Shown piece after piece: positions 25,791-38,026 of a DNA stretch of 64,000 nt. The position numbers and the translations under genes are program-made. This DNA comes from Ancylostoma caninum (Eukaryota > Nematoda > Chromadorea > Rhabditida > Ancylostomatidae). Under the pieces are notes generated by a model that ran no database searches, was not told the origin of the DNA, and worked only from the letters and a program-made list of their open reading frames with translations. Numbering within the stretch: position 1 is the stretch's first letter; each line of letters starts with the position of its first letter. The stretch covers positions 1 through 64,000 of the forward strand of contig JBAJFG010000172.1 in the NCBI GenBank assembly GCA_037903475.1, given 5' to 3'.

Positions 25791-28093
25791 ACTAATACTC
25801 AACGATCGCCGCCTTGGTTTGGAGTATAAACAGCAGTTAGTTGATCAAATTCATTGGTTCTTTTCTCTTTTACTGGTGTTTTTACCAATTTTGGTGAAGC
25901 CGGGATAATTCTCAAGGACAGCGTTTGTGTCTGAGCCATCAGATGGTTCGTGTTTGAATATTCGCATGGAAATGCAGAAAGATTTTGATCAAGCGAACGA
26001 TAGGTCAAATCGATATCTGTGCGATCCATGCGATCAACTGAGACCAGACCAGCGCAAAAGATCAGTTGTCCAGATTTCTAGTAAATCATCTTACCATTGT
26101 CGTCATTACAACTTTACTGCTCATTTCTATCTATTCGCTGTCTTTCCTCCTTTCTTATCGTTGTTCTATAATCGAATTCACGTCGAGTCGCAGTACTAAA
26201 GGAGTCCGTAGCCCACGCTTAATGCATTCGCCGGGACTTGGGGAACTGTTGAATGAAGTCAGTGAGGAATTTGCAAGGCTGGTATGTTCCTGTCGTGAAT
26301 ATTCATTTTGCCTCTTCTGTTTTATTTGTGTGTAATTCGATTGTTTCATCTTTTCATTTCCATGCAAAGTCACGTTTCCTAGTGGTTCCAGAATAAATAG
26401 CTGCATCAATTAGTCAAATGAATGGCTGTATTCCGGTTTTGGCGTGCATGGCTATTCTTTTCGACCCAGAAGTGCTATATTCATGATTTATTAAGGGTAG
26501 GATGGAAGCATTCCTTGCAAAAGATGATTCAACTATGGATAATAAATTAAGGGAACGAAATGGGCTGGTTTTTGGGCGAAACTTTGGTTAAGAAGACTTT
26601 TTGTTTATAAAAGTAAAACAGTCAGCATAGTTCCGGTAGGCTGTGCTAATTTACCCTTTGCGCTTATCCATTTGTGAATATCTTAGGTTGTTGTGTGAAG
26701 GGTTAATCATCTCTTGCGGTAACTATTAGAGACATCATATAAGATGCCGTCAGGGTTAGTGCGGCGGCCTAGGTTAACCTTATCTACCCAGTTAGCTAGT
26801 AATATTGCTTATACTACTATGAGCGGTTGAAGGAATGCCATTTATTATGAGAGTTTCTCCTCAAAACTTATTCTGACCGACTTTTCATGCGTTCATTTTT
26901 ACTCGTTGTTTCTTACATCTCTTAGTACCCTTAGTACCCTTACTACCCCTCTTATCTTCCTTTTTTATATATCTCTTTTCCATTCTTATTTAAAACTATC
27001 TAATCTGTTTCTTTTTATTGAAGAACAAGACCTTCTAAAAACCTATTCTACACGGCTCTTGACGTTCATGGAATAAATTTGGGAAACACATTGGTCTACA
27101 TTACCTGAACAATTCCTCAGCAACAAGTTTCATCCGCATCATATCACGGTGGGTTAATTTATAACAATTTAATTTGTTCTCTTTTTGGCTTCAATGACGC
27201 AAACGGTTGGTTTGAATATATTCGGCTGGGTTTCATTTGTTCGTACACGGGTCCACTAACATTTTTGCAATATTTGATCTTACTTTTGCACGCTAAAACC
27301 GTAGTGTTTCGTGAGCAAGGCTTTTTTCTCGTCTGTAGAGTAGAATTCCTCTGGAAATAGTTGCAGAGAAAGTTCTAGAAGCTACGGCGGTAGTAAGAAA
27401 ACATTGTTCGAAACAGCCGCTGCTCCCATTCAGTGATTTGTTATCTAGTTCTTTCACTAACTAGTGGTACCATGGTCCATTAATTTATTCTTTCTCGCTA
27501 TAAATCGTCAACAGTTGTTGAGATACAAGAAAACTAGTCACTGGTAATACAGTTCTATAACTGCCAGAAGTTTTATCGTTATCTGTTTGCAGGTGTCAAT
27601 TTTGTGTCTGTTTTTTTTTGAAACTCACGAGAATAGTCGAGAAGAGACGTGTGGAGATTATTGGCCTTCTGTTCAGATCCACTAAAACGAGTAAAAATCC
27701 GATTCAAATTTAGCGCCATTTGGTTTTTCATGTGACGCGCCACAATTACAGAAACTGCATTAGCATTAGAAACTGCATCCGATGCAAATCTCCTTGATTT
27801 TCTTCGGGAAACGATGTGATCAAGTTTCATTTTTTGTTCAATGAACAGGGTTAATTTCCCAGTCTTGTTTACTGTTCCTTCATTTGATTCTGAAGAGAAA
27901 CTTGCATTTCGAATCAGACAGACAGTTCCCAAAAATAAAGTCGTTTCCTTGAGCACAGAACAAATAGGGAAGTCTGCAGGTCATAGTACATTTCTAGAAA
28001 CGAAATTCGTGGATTTAGATAGAGTAGATTTTTGCTATTTTATGTGCAAATGTCGTCGACAAGGACGTTCGCAGGGAGCGTACGTGACGATGA
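25791..28093. other. Intergenic tract
   Basis: Apart from the candidate exon at 26194 nothing is supported. Confidence 0.4.
26194..26281 (+). other. Candidate isolated exon
   Basis: A pyrimidine-rich tract and CGCAG acceptor precede 88 bases encoding TKGVRSPRLMHSPGLGELLN, then EVSEEFARL, with a donor CTG|GTATGT. The frame stays open upstream through a hydrophobic stretch. No partner exons were found. Confidence 0.2.
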
Positions 28094-28444
28094 CGGCATT
28101 TCTGTTATGATTTCCCATATGCTAGCAATGCGTCCTCGCAACGTACGTTATCTCGAGACGATACAGTCGGTCTGTCGACCCCGCTCGTACGGGCATATCC
28201 TTCTATCGTTTGATTTATTACGTGCAAATCGTCTCACGACTCGTCCGCCGCCAGCAGCAGCGTTGGCCACGGTGCTGTGGCGCTCGACGCGTCGTCCGCT
28301 ATCTCCGACTTTGATTCTTCTGCTCGGAGCGCTTTGCATGAAAACGTTGAACAGTGGTGCAACCAGTGGGAACAGCTGTTTTCAGCCATTCATGCGGATT
28401 CCATGCCACTACTGATGTCATTTGTCGAACTTTCTTATATCTAA
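28094..28444 (+). other. Coding-like stretch with one in-frame TGA
   Basis: One frame reads YASNASSQRTLSRDDTVGLS, then TPLVRAYPSIV, meets TGA at 28211-28213, and continues with SSHDSSAASSSVGHGAVALD, then NVEQWCNQWEQLFSAIHADS. It stops at 28442-28444. Third positions are C/G-rich in the first half, as in the sure exons. It may be one or two exons with an unseen boundary, a pseudogene, or chance. I do not recognise it. Confidence 0.25.
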
Positions 28445-30556
28445 GCTACTTTACAGTGAGGCCTAGCACTTTGTTGCACCGTAATTCATCACGCAAAGAT
28501 CTGCTCGATATAAAAGAGTGCTTACCCAGAGCTGATCCACACTTACTCACCATCCCCCGTCGGTGGCAGTTTGTTTTCGTTTGTGGCCAATTGTAAACAG
28601 TCGTAATTGCGTTGTTTGTCTAGATGGTACGTGAATTTTTACAACTTTGGTGCCTAATTTATTAGTTTTCCTTTGCCTACGTTGCATTAATAGCTACATC
28701 TTTGCATTAGTTATACTCTAGTAGCATGATTTGTAGCCGCTATTTTACCACTGTTATTGACCAGTCTCGTGTCTCGGTATGTTAGGTGCAACGCGAACCG
28801 GCCGCCTGCTCGTGCGCCCTCGCAATTACACCTTATCTCTATGGGGTTCGGTCATTAATGGCATCATTCGATAAAACTGACCATTTTTTTCGCCCGGTGT
28901 TCCTGGGTTTCTGTTGATACATTGGTTGAATTTGATCCTGATGTGGTTTCCAATGTTTTTGGTGCTGATCGGTTAACTAATTGTTGTGCGCAAGAATTCT
29001 TGGTGGTTTTATTTGCTTTTTTGCTATCAGGGCGACCTTCTGGGGTGTTGTTCTTATTCTGTACTCACGGACAGAATTGACGACTGTCGCGTAGAAATCT
29101 TTTGCGTGCGTTTGCAGCGGGGTTTTTGGACATTTGATTGATCCGGCGATCTGGGCGACTGGGAACAGACATGTGGGAGGAATCGATTGATTCCCTAGCC
29201 ATTAATGGGAAATTTGATATGAATGAAAACGCTTTCCGTGTTACGTAACGATTTGGAAGCACGGGGGCGTTTTATATGTTATTTAACGGCGAATATCAGC
29301 CCGTTTTGTCCACATTTGCGGGTGTTGCTAAGTAACTGCTACTTACTGCAATGAAAATTGCATACTACTTCGTCCCTGCAGTGGGATTAGACTTGTTTCC
29401 TGCAACTATCTTCTCCCTGGAAACGTCAGCAGCCGCCGACAGTGAAGACTTCTGGCGTGGACAGAGATTGATCCTTTGAACTAGGATCGGGCAGACAGCG
29501 CCGTTAGCCGCTGCGCTGTGGCAGTAGCGACTTACATTTTAAAAAAACTATGTTTCTTTTGACGTGTTAGGTGACTCATCATTGTAGATAGATCAATTTT
29601 ATTATGAAGTTTTGGTTGCAGTGAATCCTAATCATGTGACCTTCACGTGGGGGCTGATAAGTTTGAAGCTAGTGCATGTTAAGGGCTTTACTCAGAGTTG
29701 ATACGCGCCATGTTTCATTTTAATAGCCTTGATTGTTAGTCTATACTGTTTTATGTGCATATGGATGTTTTATACGCGTATGTTCGAGTAGTGAATGTGG
29801 CTCTGCGGTGGGAATTTCTCTTCAAACCTACACTTTGGTAGATTCCCGATTGTTTAGGTTTGCTAATTTTACCTTTACCCTGTTCCAAAACGGTTTCTTC
29901 TGCTCTTTGCTTCGGTTTATTGACGTTTTGCAACACTGAAGCTTTTGTAGCGTGTCGTACTCTGCTTCTGCACTATTAATCCTTCATGGCGCTGTCTGTG
30001 AAAATTCGTTGACTTTTAATTGCGTCTGCTAATTGCACCTACAGGTCGCGCTGTCGCCGTTGTTTGTACAACTTATCGTGCGGTGACCAGTGATCGAGGT
30101 TTCCCCTAAGTTTGGCCGTCTGTCCAGGACGTTGGCGTAGATTTCACATCACACTGCGTGCAGCGCACGTGCGAGCGTCCTCACAACGACATGCGCGTTT
30201 CACGCTCGAGTACGGATGCCCCCGCTCTTGGGCTGGAAGATTTATGCTTCCGCGTTGTCATTGTGTTTGTGCGTGTTCCGCAAATCGCTGAACAAACTGA
30301 GCACACCTTTTATGAACATCTGATCAACTCAAAGGGTCATTACTTACGGGAAAAATGAAATTTTTGAGCTCATTTTCCTCACGGCAAGTTCGGGTTGGTT
30401 CGACAAGTACGTGTTTCATCACATGTCGTGTGTTGTGTACGAGAACTTCCATAATTTTGGAACGGTTCTGTATTACACTGTAAAGATCAGGTGGAAATTT
30501 GGGGTTTTGTAAGTTCTCCGGTATTTGTCTTTTAGACTGACATGTGGTTAGATTGT

Positions 30557-30754
30557 TTAGACCAACCGAGCAGATGATTGACAGCGTGTTTTAGAGATTT
30601 TGACTGCAGTTGAAGTCGAATATCCAAATATTTCGAAGTCTTCTAGGTGAAGGTGCGAAGATTTGAGAGGCTTTTTCAATAGTTCTTCCGCTTCTTTGTT
30701 GAATTCGTATTGTTTAGCTACCACTTTCGCCGCAGCTACCGTATAAGCTACCAT
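30557..30754 (-). other. Coding-like 65-codon frame, unknown
   Basis: On the minus strand it reads MVAYTVAAAKVVAKQYEFNK, then EAEELLKKPLKSS and HLEDFEIFGYS. This is a helix-prone, charged peptide of unusual quality for a random frame. No splice sites or homology support it. Confidence 0.2.
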
Positions 30755-30896
30755 TTCGAGTCAGGCCGGCGCAGCAAATTCCCTGCGAGGTTGCGCGGGC
30801 CTACCGTAGTTTCAAGTTTCCCTTTCTAATGGGTTAGGCGAAAATGAGTAACAAAAAGTTCTTGAAAACTTGTTAACAAAAATTAAAATGTTGAAG

Positions 30897-31012
30897 GTGC
30901 GGATTGTTGTACCTGGAAGGGAGGTGTGGCCTAGCTCTGCGATTGGTCAGTTCTTCTGAGTGACCAGTCAGCGAGCTAGGTCCGCCCCTGTTAGGTGCAA
31001 CGCTCTACACCC
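30897..31012. repeat. MITE family 2 copy
   Basis: GTTGTACCTGGAAGGGAGGT, then GGCCTAGCTCTGCGATTGGT, pair with ACCAGTCAGCGAGCTAGGTC and CGCCCCTGTTAGGTGCAACG. This copy gives the clearest view of the palindrome. Confidence 0.75.
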
Positions 31013-31219
31013 TCATAACTCTAATAGGGTTTACTTCATAGGTTGTGGTTACTAGGATAACTGGATATAGAGTGAGGTTATCTTTACAACTTATACAAGA
31101 AGTGATTATTTACTTGTGCAACTTGTACAAAAAGTCATCATCTTCCTGGTGAGTTACCAAAGTTTCCCGATCATCCCCCCCCCCTCCTAACCCTGCCACC
31201 CCTTTCGTTAAGTTGGGGT

Positions 31220-31273
31220 ATTGTCACAACTCAGCGTCACTAATTTATTGTCACAACTCAGCGTCACTAATTA
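31220..31273. repeat. 27-base perfect tandem duplication
   Basis: ATTGTCACAACTCAGCGTCA plus CTAATTT is followed at once by the same text, differing only in the last base. Confidence 0.95.
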
Positions 31274-32260
31274 TTTCAAGAACACCCACGTATTCCTTGA
31301 AATGCTCTGTTTACTGTTTCTTTCACTGGTTCTTTTGTGGAGTTGGAAGTATGAGCTCATAATTTATATTCCATAATTCTTTCGAAGACCTGTTTTACTC
31401 TTCGGAACGGAACAATACATCAGCAAGATAAACAGTACCGTGGAACAAACATTGCGCAATGCATGCTCAATTCATGGGGCAATAAATCACTATTGGGAAG
31501 TTTCGAAGGTTCAAGCTTATTTGAAAGTTTCCCCTCATTTTCTGCTATTTTGTTGTGCAGGTACAGAGGTGATTTGAACCAGGCCTACAACATTATTTTA
31601 CTGGTTTATGTAGTTTTTTACAGTACCAGAGAACAAATTTTGTGTTTCTTTTCCGGCGGAAAAGTTAATTGTCTTCTTCCCTAAGTGGGAGTTAAAATAT
31701 GCGTTCATTTTCCTGAAATGCATGGGAATTTTCTTATGCGCGGCCAGGCCAGTGAACGAAATTTACACCGCAGAGGTACGGGTTTTTGGTTTACCGTACT
31801 CTTCCGTTCGACTTTGATGCTTGGTCTCAACTGGAAAAAGTCATTGGATCCAGAGATTTTTCGAGAGAGCGCTTGTCAGCAGTACATTATCCAAAGAATG
31901 GTGCAGCTGGTGTTCGCAGATTAGAAAGTGACATGAACTTCGTTCCTTGGATTTGCCAGAGATGAATTCTTGAGGACGGTCGGCTATCATTCGATTGTTT
32001 ACAGATCAATACAGATGGGATTCGTTTCCTTTTCCGTCAAAAATTGCGGATAGCTACATTTTGACTTTGAATAAGACTTGTCATGCTTCTGTACTTAGTA
32101 AGCTATTTTCTTCTAAAGGAATTCCTTGGTCTCTTGGTCCTTCATTCATGGGAGGGAATATTAATTGTAGAGCATAATAATCTCTTTAACATTATCAAGT
32201 GCGCTGGCGGTTACTATAAGCCGTCAATGAGATTTGGTCGCTGGTCTACTGTCTTTAAAC

Positions 32261-32533
32261 ATGTCTGCAATTGCACACTCTGACTCTGACTCGGGTAAAA
32301 AACGCAACAAACTGCAAGACGATGCTGTGTTTGTGGGCCGAGTGTCGTCAACTCGCAGACAACAGAAACAAGTCTTTTGTAAAAAACACTATCAGCGAGA
32401 GTCTTCGATTTTTTCGATGCTGTTTGGTTGCGTTCCTTCACGAGCTCCTCAGATTTCACTTTTAGAGAAAGGGGAGTGGATGGAGAGGGGAGGGGGAGGA
32501 TACCTCTCCATCAATGATTTCCTATCGTGTTGA
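32261..32533 (+). CDS. Coding-like 90-codon frame, unknown
   Basis: The frame starts MSAIAHSDSDSGKKRNKLQD and continues through VFVGRVSSTRRQQKQVFCKK to FSMLFGCVPSRAPQ. Acidic-serine and basic tracts followed by a hydrophobic Cys segment resemble a real N-terminus. It has no recognised domain and no convincing splice donor. It could be an alternative first exon of a downstream gene or chance. Confidence 0.25.
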   Translation: MSAIAHSDSDSGKKRNKLQDDAVFVGRVSSTRRQQKQVFCKKHYQRESSIFSMLFGCVPSRAPQISLLEKGEWMERGGGGYLSINDFLSC

Positions 32534-33389
32534 TATGTGAGCTCCTTTACCCGTAGCAATGCAGCCGAATGAGCGAGTAGATGTTGCTGCAGACTCCAGA
32601 TGAGGGTCCGAAAGCTTGGATGCGGTTTCAGCCTCGCGGACCCCCGCCTGCGCCTGACCATTCACCGGATCATTGAGTTGCTAAGCTACTTGTGAATGCA
32701 AACCATCAAAGCGGTATTCTAAGCTTCTGGAGACCACTTAGCAGATTTCAGGAATAACCTGTAGCGTCATTTTGGACAGTCCTTATGACCACGTTGGTCT
32801 CATTTTGAACTAGCAGCTTAGATCTGCGCAGTTTCGTTCTGAGCAAGATTAGCAAGGCCATAAGGTATTAGAAACCCTTGGGACCTTGTACATTTGCTAG
32901 TTGCTGAAGCATTAAAGATCTATGCGATTCCCTGCTCTGTACTTCCTGCTCACCACACGGAACCAAACATCGTACAAATGTTCGTTGAGTGCAATGAGCA
33001 TTTCTACGATGTGGCCGTATAAATCATTTAGCAGCTGGTCCTGTGTATGTACTAACGAGGAGTTGTTCATTGGTAGAAGTTTTATGAAATCTCTGCTGAA
33101 TTGTGGTAGGTGATCGTCTTCGGCTGGACAGCTGTTAGGAACATTGTCATGATTGATGATTGAGCGTTCGTTGAAGGAGGGCCGAGGGTGGGCAGAGAGT
33201 AAGCCGGAGGTGAGCCGCTATCACCGCTGTGCCGGCTGTGCGCGTGTGTCATCAGCACCCAGTTAACGAAACCTCTTGTCCACATTATCACGCAAACAAC
33301 ATCTACTGCCACGAATCCCGGCTACCAGCTCATTGACCCTGGATTTCTTTCCCTGTTTTCGCAGACTTCTCTTGAGAGGTGTTCTCGAC

Positions 33390-33515
33390 ATGGTGACGCC
33401 TCAGCGTTCACGTATTGGTTTACTTTCCACGTGTTTTGTTGTTTTTCTCTCGATCAGCTCGCTTTATGCGCACAGATACCCGTGCGTTGACAGTCGCTCG
33501 GTCGGCAGTCTATGA
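33390..33515 (+). CDS. Candidate small secreted protein or first exon with a signal peptide
   Basis: A strong acceptor (TTTCCCTGTTTTCGCAG) ends 26 bases before the ATG, the usual placement for a spliced-leader site in nematodes. The 41-residue frame begins MVTPQRSRIGLLSTCFVVFL, then SISSLYA. That is a clear hydrophobic signal sequence with an A-type cleavage site, followed by only HRYPCVDSRSVGSL. It is either a tiny secreted peptide or the first coding exon of a gene whose other exons I could not find. No homology is recognised. Confidence 0.3.
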   Translation: MVTPQRSRIGLLSTCFVVFLSISSLYAHRYPCVDSRSVGSL

Positions 33516-36500
33516 CCGATGGTTGTTCGCCGCGATACGGTAGTTGGCTTGCGAATTTTCGTGCTAAAGAATTTGTGAGATAGACGTACACAACGCGCAC
33601 ACGTTTATTAAAGGCCGAAGGGTGGTGGGTGTGTAAGAGGCGTGCGCTCGATCGCACGTACGCACAAACGCACGTGAATAGTAGACACCGCCTGGTTGCT
33701 TGTCTGAACTTTTGCTTGGTTTTTACCCTCATTGGGAATTCCACTGGTGATGGTGTACTCCTCGAATTCCTCGAAATTTCTGGAATTTTAATGAAATTTC
33801 GAAGTCCCTCACGAGAACGCTTAGTTGTTCTAGTCACTGTTGCATTTGCTAAGCCGCTTCTCTTTTCTTCACACCGTAAATTATCTCTGCATACCTTCGT
33901 GTGTCCACTTTTTCTATGGTTTCTACGTACGTCAATAAATCAGCTAGCGGAACTGGACATGCTTCTCAGATCAGTTATACGCTTGTTTTAGCTGTGCTAG
34001 GGAGAATTAATGGCTAAACAGCGATTTGGTGGGGGTTAATTTGAGAGTTCTGGAAAACTTTACTTGGCACTAAATACTACTAAAAATGGCAACATGGAGA
34101 GAACAAAAGGTCGAAGTGAGTTCCTAAGAAAGTAAAACTTTTTTTTTGCAAAAGTCAACCCTGTCAATTTGATCAACTTCCAATTAATCTGGAAGTGAAA
34201 GTGATTGGAAGTGACCAACTGAAGCGAGCGGGAGACCAAGGCCAGTGAGCGGCCAATGGCCGAATTGGTTTAGACCGGCTAAGTCTCTAGAAAGTGAGAT
34301 GAGGTCTGGTTTTCCTAATTAAGAACAATTTTACCTATAGAGCAGCTCAATGTGTATGTATGGGTCGAATTTTTGGTGGTTGAAGGGGGGTTTGAACCAC
34401 GGGTTCTTGCAGCAGTTTCGAACTTGATGGTGACCTAAGTTTTGAGCTAGAAGGTTCAAATTCAGCAGAGGGTAGAAATGAAATATTTCCTGGAGTAAAA
34501 AGCTGCGGAGATAGTGAGAGATTCACTGGATTGTCGACTTGCTTTTGAATTGATTGTGCTGATTATGAGGTCTTTCAATTTTACGTTTTGAATTTACTTT
34601 CCAAGGGAAATTTCTAGCGCGATGCTGCTGAGAAGAGAAATGGTTGGAAATATGGTCATTTCGCTAGCTTAGCCCCTAACCCTTTTCACGTACTAGGTTT
34701 TAAGTTATGTATTAACTTCCCATGATAGTTTTATGTCTTGAGAGGCGCTGTTTCTCTCTTTCTCAGTGCCGCTTTTTCCTGGGTTATTGGGAACTTTCTG
34801 GTAGTCGCTCATGTCCAAACTCCAGTAATGGCTAAGTCCGGCTTTCATTGACTTTTAGTGTTTACTGGATCAAAGTGAAGAATGAGGAAAGTGTAAACCA
34901 TTTTCTTTATTCCACTCTCTCACAAGTTTTCCAAACAACTTTTTTTCCGGAGCTAGAGCGCCTAAGATGCAATTATTCTTGTCCTGAAACTTGGTCACAT
35001 TATGACGTTTTGCCTTGCAAAAGGAAGCCAGCGGTCTCCTCAAGAGTGCATCGTCAGTGCACACTGCCCTCTTTGTAGCGTTCATAAATGAACTTCACCC
35101 CTTGAAAAATGCTACAATTATTCAAGTGGACAGTTAGCAAGAATCTCCCACGTTTTTCTTGCCATAAGTAATGACTGTTGAAGTAACACTGCCACTTCGA
35201 ATTAGTACTTTCGCGTATAATAAGTTGTGATATAATGCGCGAAGAAGTTCGAAAACATCTCCAAGCGCTGCGGTTGGGGGTATGGTGGGGTGCGCGAAGA
35301 GCGATTGTGTGGGATACGGTAGTTTCCACTTTCGCTTTTCGCATGCGTGCCAAATGCCGACTACGGTAGTCTCCTCGGCGACTCCTCCTCCACGGCGCTG
35401 CAGTTCAAGTGCGCTCTTGTCCTGCGAGCGTCTGGCACACGGTACAGGCGCCATTCGTGCAGGTCGTGGGTGTATCCTGGGCGCCTTCAGGATCATCACT
35501 GATCCTAGTACACATTTGCCAATGATTCAACCCACCCAACGATCAAACAATGTCCCCAGTAATCCGCTGTGACAGCTGGGACATTGTTTGAGGTGTTCAA
35601 GTATGAACGTCTCGACATGCAAGCCACTCGGCGTGACTTGTACTATGTCTGCCGTCTGGCGCCAGGCTCGTCCTTGTTTCTATTTATTCACGATGTTTAC
35701 CTACAAGTTATAGTCGTGGCTAGTGGTTTTTGCTACCGATGGGGCGGGCGGCTGGTCGGCCTCGCTCCTACCTCCACGGTCATCGGTGTTCGTGCGTGTT
35801 TTTCAGCGGATTGCCGTGCGATCCTGTCGCAATTTATGGCTCCTTCATGGAGATTAATGCGAGGCGGCTCATTTGAGACATTTTCCGCGAAGGACGCTAG
35901 TGGCCTGTGTTGGTTTTTAGCCTTGCTGTTATCATTGTGAAGAGGAAGTAGCCGTTTTTGGGGCTTTCTCCCACAAAATTCCAGGAAGACTTCCAGGAGT
36001 CTTTGTTAAATTTATTAGTATTAAAGAAATCCACCTTCAAAGCTCAGAAAAATCATTTATTCAAGAGTCAATAATCCGAAACCATCAGGATGCGCCCCTG
36101 ACCGCTTTGCAGCGTGCGTCCGCCACGAGGGCGGTGCTAGAGTTTTTGCGGAAATTCACGAGAACGTACAAGAAGGCCGCATTCACTTCGATAACGTTAT
36201 ATTTGGCTGTGAATGATGAGCGCGCCGGCTTCCGTTAACGCTGCGTCAACTGTAACGCGCGCGCCACAATGCGCCAAACTTTCGTCGATGAACTCCTGAA
36301 CCCGTCTCACCTTCATCATCGTTTCTATGCAACTTGTTTTCCTGCTTAATGGCCTTGGATCGGCTCACCACTTTCGTATCTGTTGCTATGTGTTACTACG
36401 TACGTAGGTGTTTCTCTTTGAAATCACGTACCCGACGGGAAATACCCCGTCGGAGAAGCGCAAGGTTTGGCAGCTGACCCGACACGTTTGTTCTCTGGGA

Positions 36501-37253
36501 ATTTTCCAGAAGCGAGCACGCGAAATTGTATTATCTTATCACAGAAGACTTCCATGAAACGAGAAATATACGTTGCTCATCTGTGTGTCATTTTATGTTC
36601 TCTGGATAGTCGTCAGTCTTGAATAAGAGATCCTGCTAGCCCTGGAAATGTTGTTTCCATGGCAGGATGATTGATTTGTCACCCATTGTTTGTTTACGTT
36701 CATTGTCAATCATGCTGATTAGTGTGCCTGACAAGTAGACAAAACAGTAGTACTCGTAACTTGATGTACTCTACTTACAGGAAGTTTTTTTTTCCACGGA
36801 ACAAAAACAGCAATCGGAATTGAAATAGTTACAGCAGTTGCTGAGTTGTGTACGTGGCTTCGGAGCAGTTGTTTTTCTTTTTTTATCCCCGGAAAAATTG
36901 GAAATTCCTGGAAAGTGCGTTGAGCATATGTCGAATCATCTCGCGTCAAAATCAGGCGCAGAAGGGCATGAAGCATCAGAGAGCATCTCGATGACGTTTC
37001 TTTCCCCTCAATGTGATGTTTTGGAATACCCAGTGGGTTGGAGTTGGGTTTTTGAGTTTGTCGTTCTGCTGAGTACGGGTTTAAGCCTGGATTTCCTGCA
37101 GAACGCGGCATTTTTGCCGATTTTTGAGAGATTTCTGCCTTTGGCATTGAAGTAGATGTGTATATAAGAGTTTTTTAACGGTAATTTAGTGTTGATTAAA
37201 GGGATAGCGTTCAATTACCTACACATGGGTTACTGGACAGTTTTCCTGGACAA

Positions 37254-37362
37254 GGATGCACCATTGCGGTAACCTAGGGTGAACTTTAAACCCCGCCCCA
37301 AATTTACCCACGATTAACGCGGATGTCAACACGTTTTCCCTAGGTAACCTCAATGGTTCATC
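37254..37362. repeat. MITE family 1 copy
   Basis: GGATGCACCATTGCGGTAAC opens the element and GGTAACCTCAATGGTTCATC closes it. The inner parts CCAAATTTACCCACGATTAA and GTCAACACGTTTTCCC are diverged but recognisable. Confidence 0.7.
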
Positions 37363-37952
37363 GCGACCCTGTTGAAATTGGGATCTTCTTGACAAGCTAT
37401 TCCATCTAGCTACTGATTCTGATAGTTTTCTTATATAAATGACTGCTCGCTAGTCAAGGTTATCACCTGTTTGAGTGGCATATAAGATAACGGGGTGATC
37501 GTGGTAACGTCAAGGTTTTCACCTGAATTCTGAATGAATTTCGATAACTATGACTCACTATTTTTCTACTGGGTTGTGGATTTCCTGTGCTCCCTCCGCG
37601 TTTTCTCCTATTCTATCCACAAGGTTGGAAGAAGTTGTGGGTCTCGCTGATGCTTCTCATCGCTTCTTGATTCCTTATCTAATGCCTCACAAAACTAAAA
37701 ACCTTTGTTGCTTATTTCTTTTTCTCCACCCTTATCTGGTTTTTTTTTTCTGCCAACCAGCAGCAGGATCCGTGCACATGTGTAGAACAGGCATCTTACT
37801 GCACTCTGGCATCAGAATTCATACGCTAGCCACGTGGTTGGAGGGCGTTGCAAAGCTGCACGACACCGTCACGTACACAGGCAACTAACTACTCACTACT
37901 GCGATGTGTAGCAGCCGTGGCCGTATTTTTCGGCGTGCATGGTGCGGTGCAC

Positions 37953-38026
37953 ATGTCGCGGAAGCCAAAGGTGCGTGTTGCTCGCATTCCGACATGTTTA
38001 CACCGCCGGCGACGTCCTCGTCGACG
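37953..38026 (+). other. Candidate alternative 5' exon upstream of PPP1R3
   Basis: ATG at 37953 opens MSRKPKVRVARIPTCLHRRR and meets a near-perfect donor, CGACG|GTGAGT, at 38026 (phase 2). A weaker donor (AAAG|GTGCGT) at 37970 would be phase 0 and could join the exon at 41525 directly. It is a possible alternative start for the PPP1R3 gene. Not proven. Confidence 0.25.

Noticed and set aside
35282..35940. Two consecutive frames with protein-like text (35282-35572 and 35569-35940)
   Set aside because: All three frames of this GC-richer stretch look equally plausible and no acceptor/donor pair singles one out.
36719..37147. 142-codon minus-strand frame with an overlapping plus-strand frame of 105 codons
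   Set aside because: Neither has splice support, a domain or the C/G-rich third positions of the sure exons; overlapping open frames here look like composition effects.
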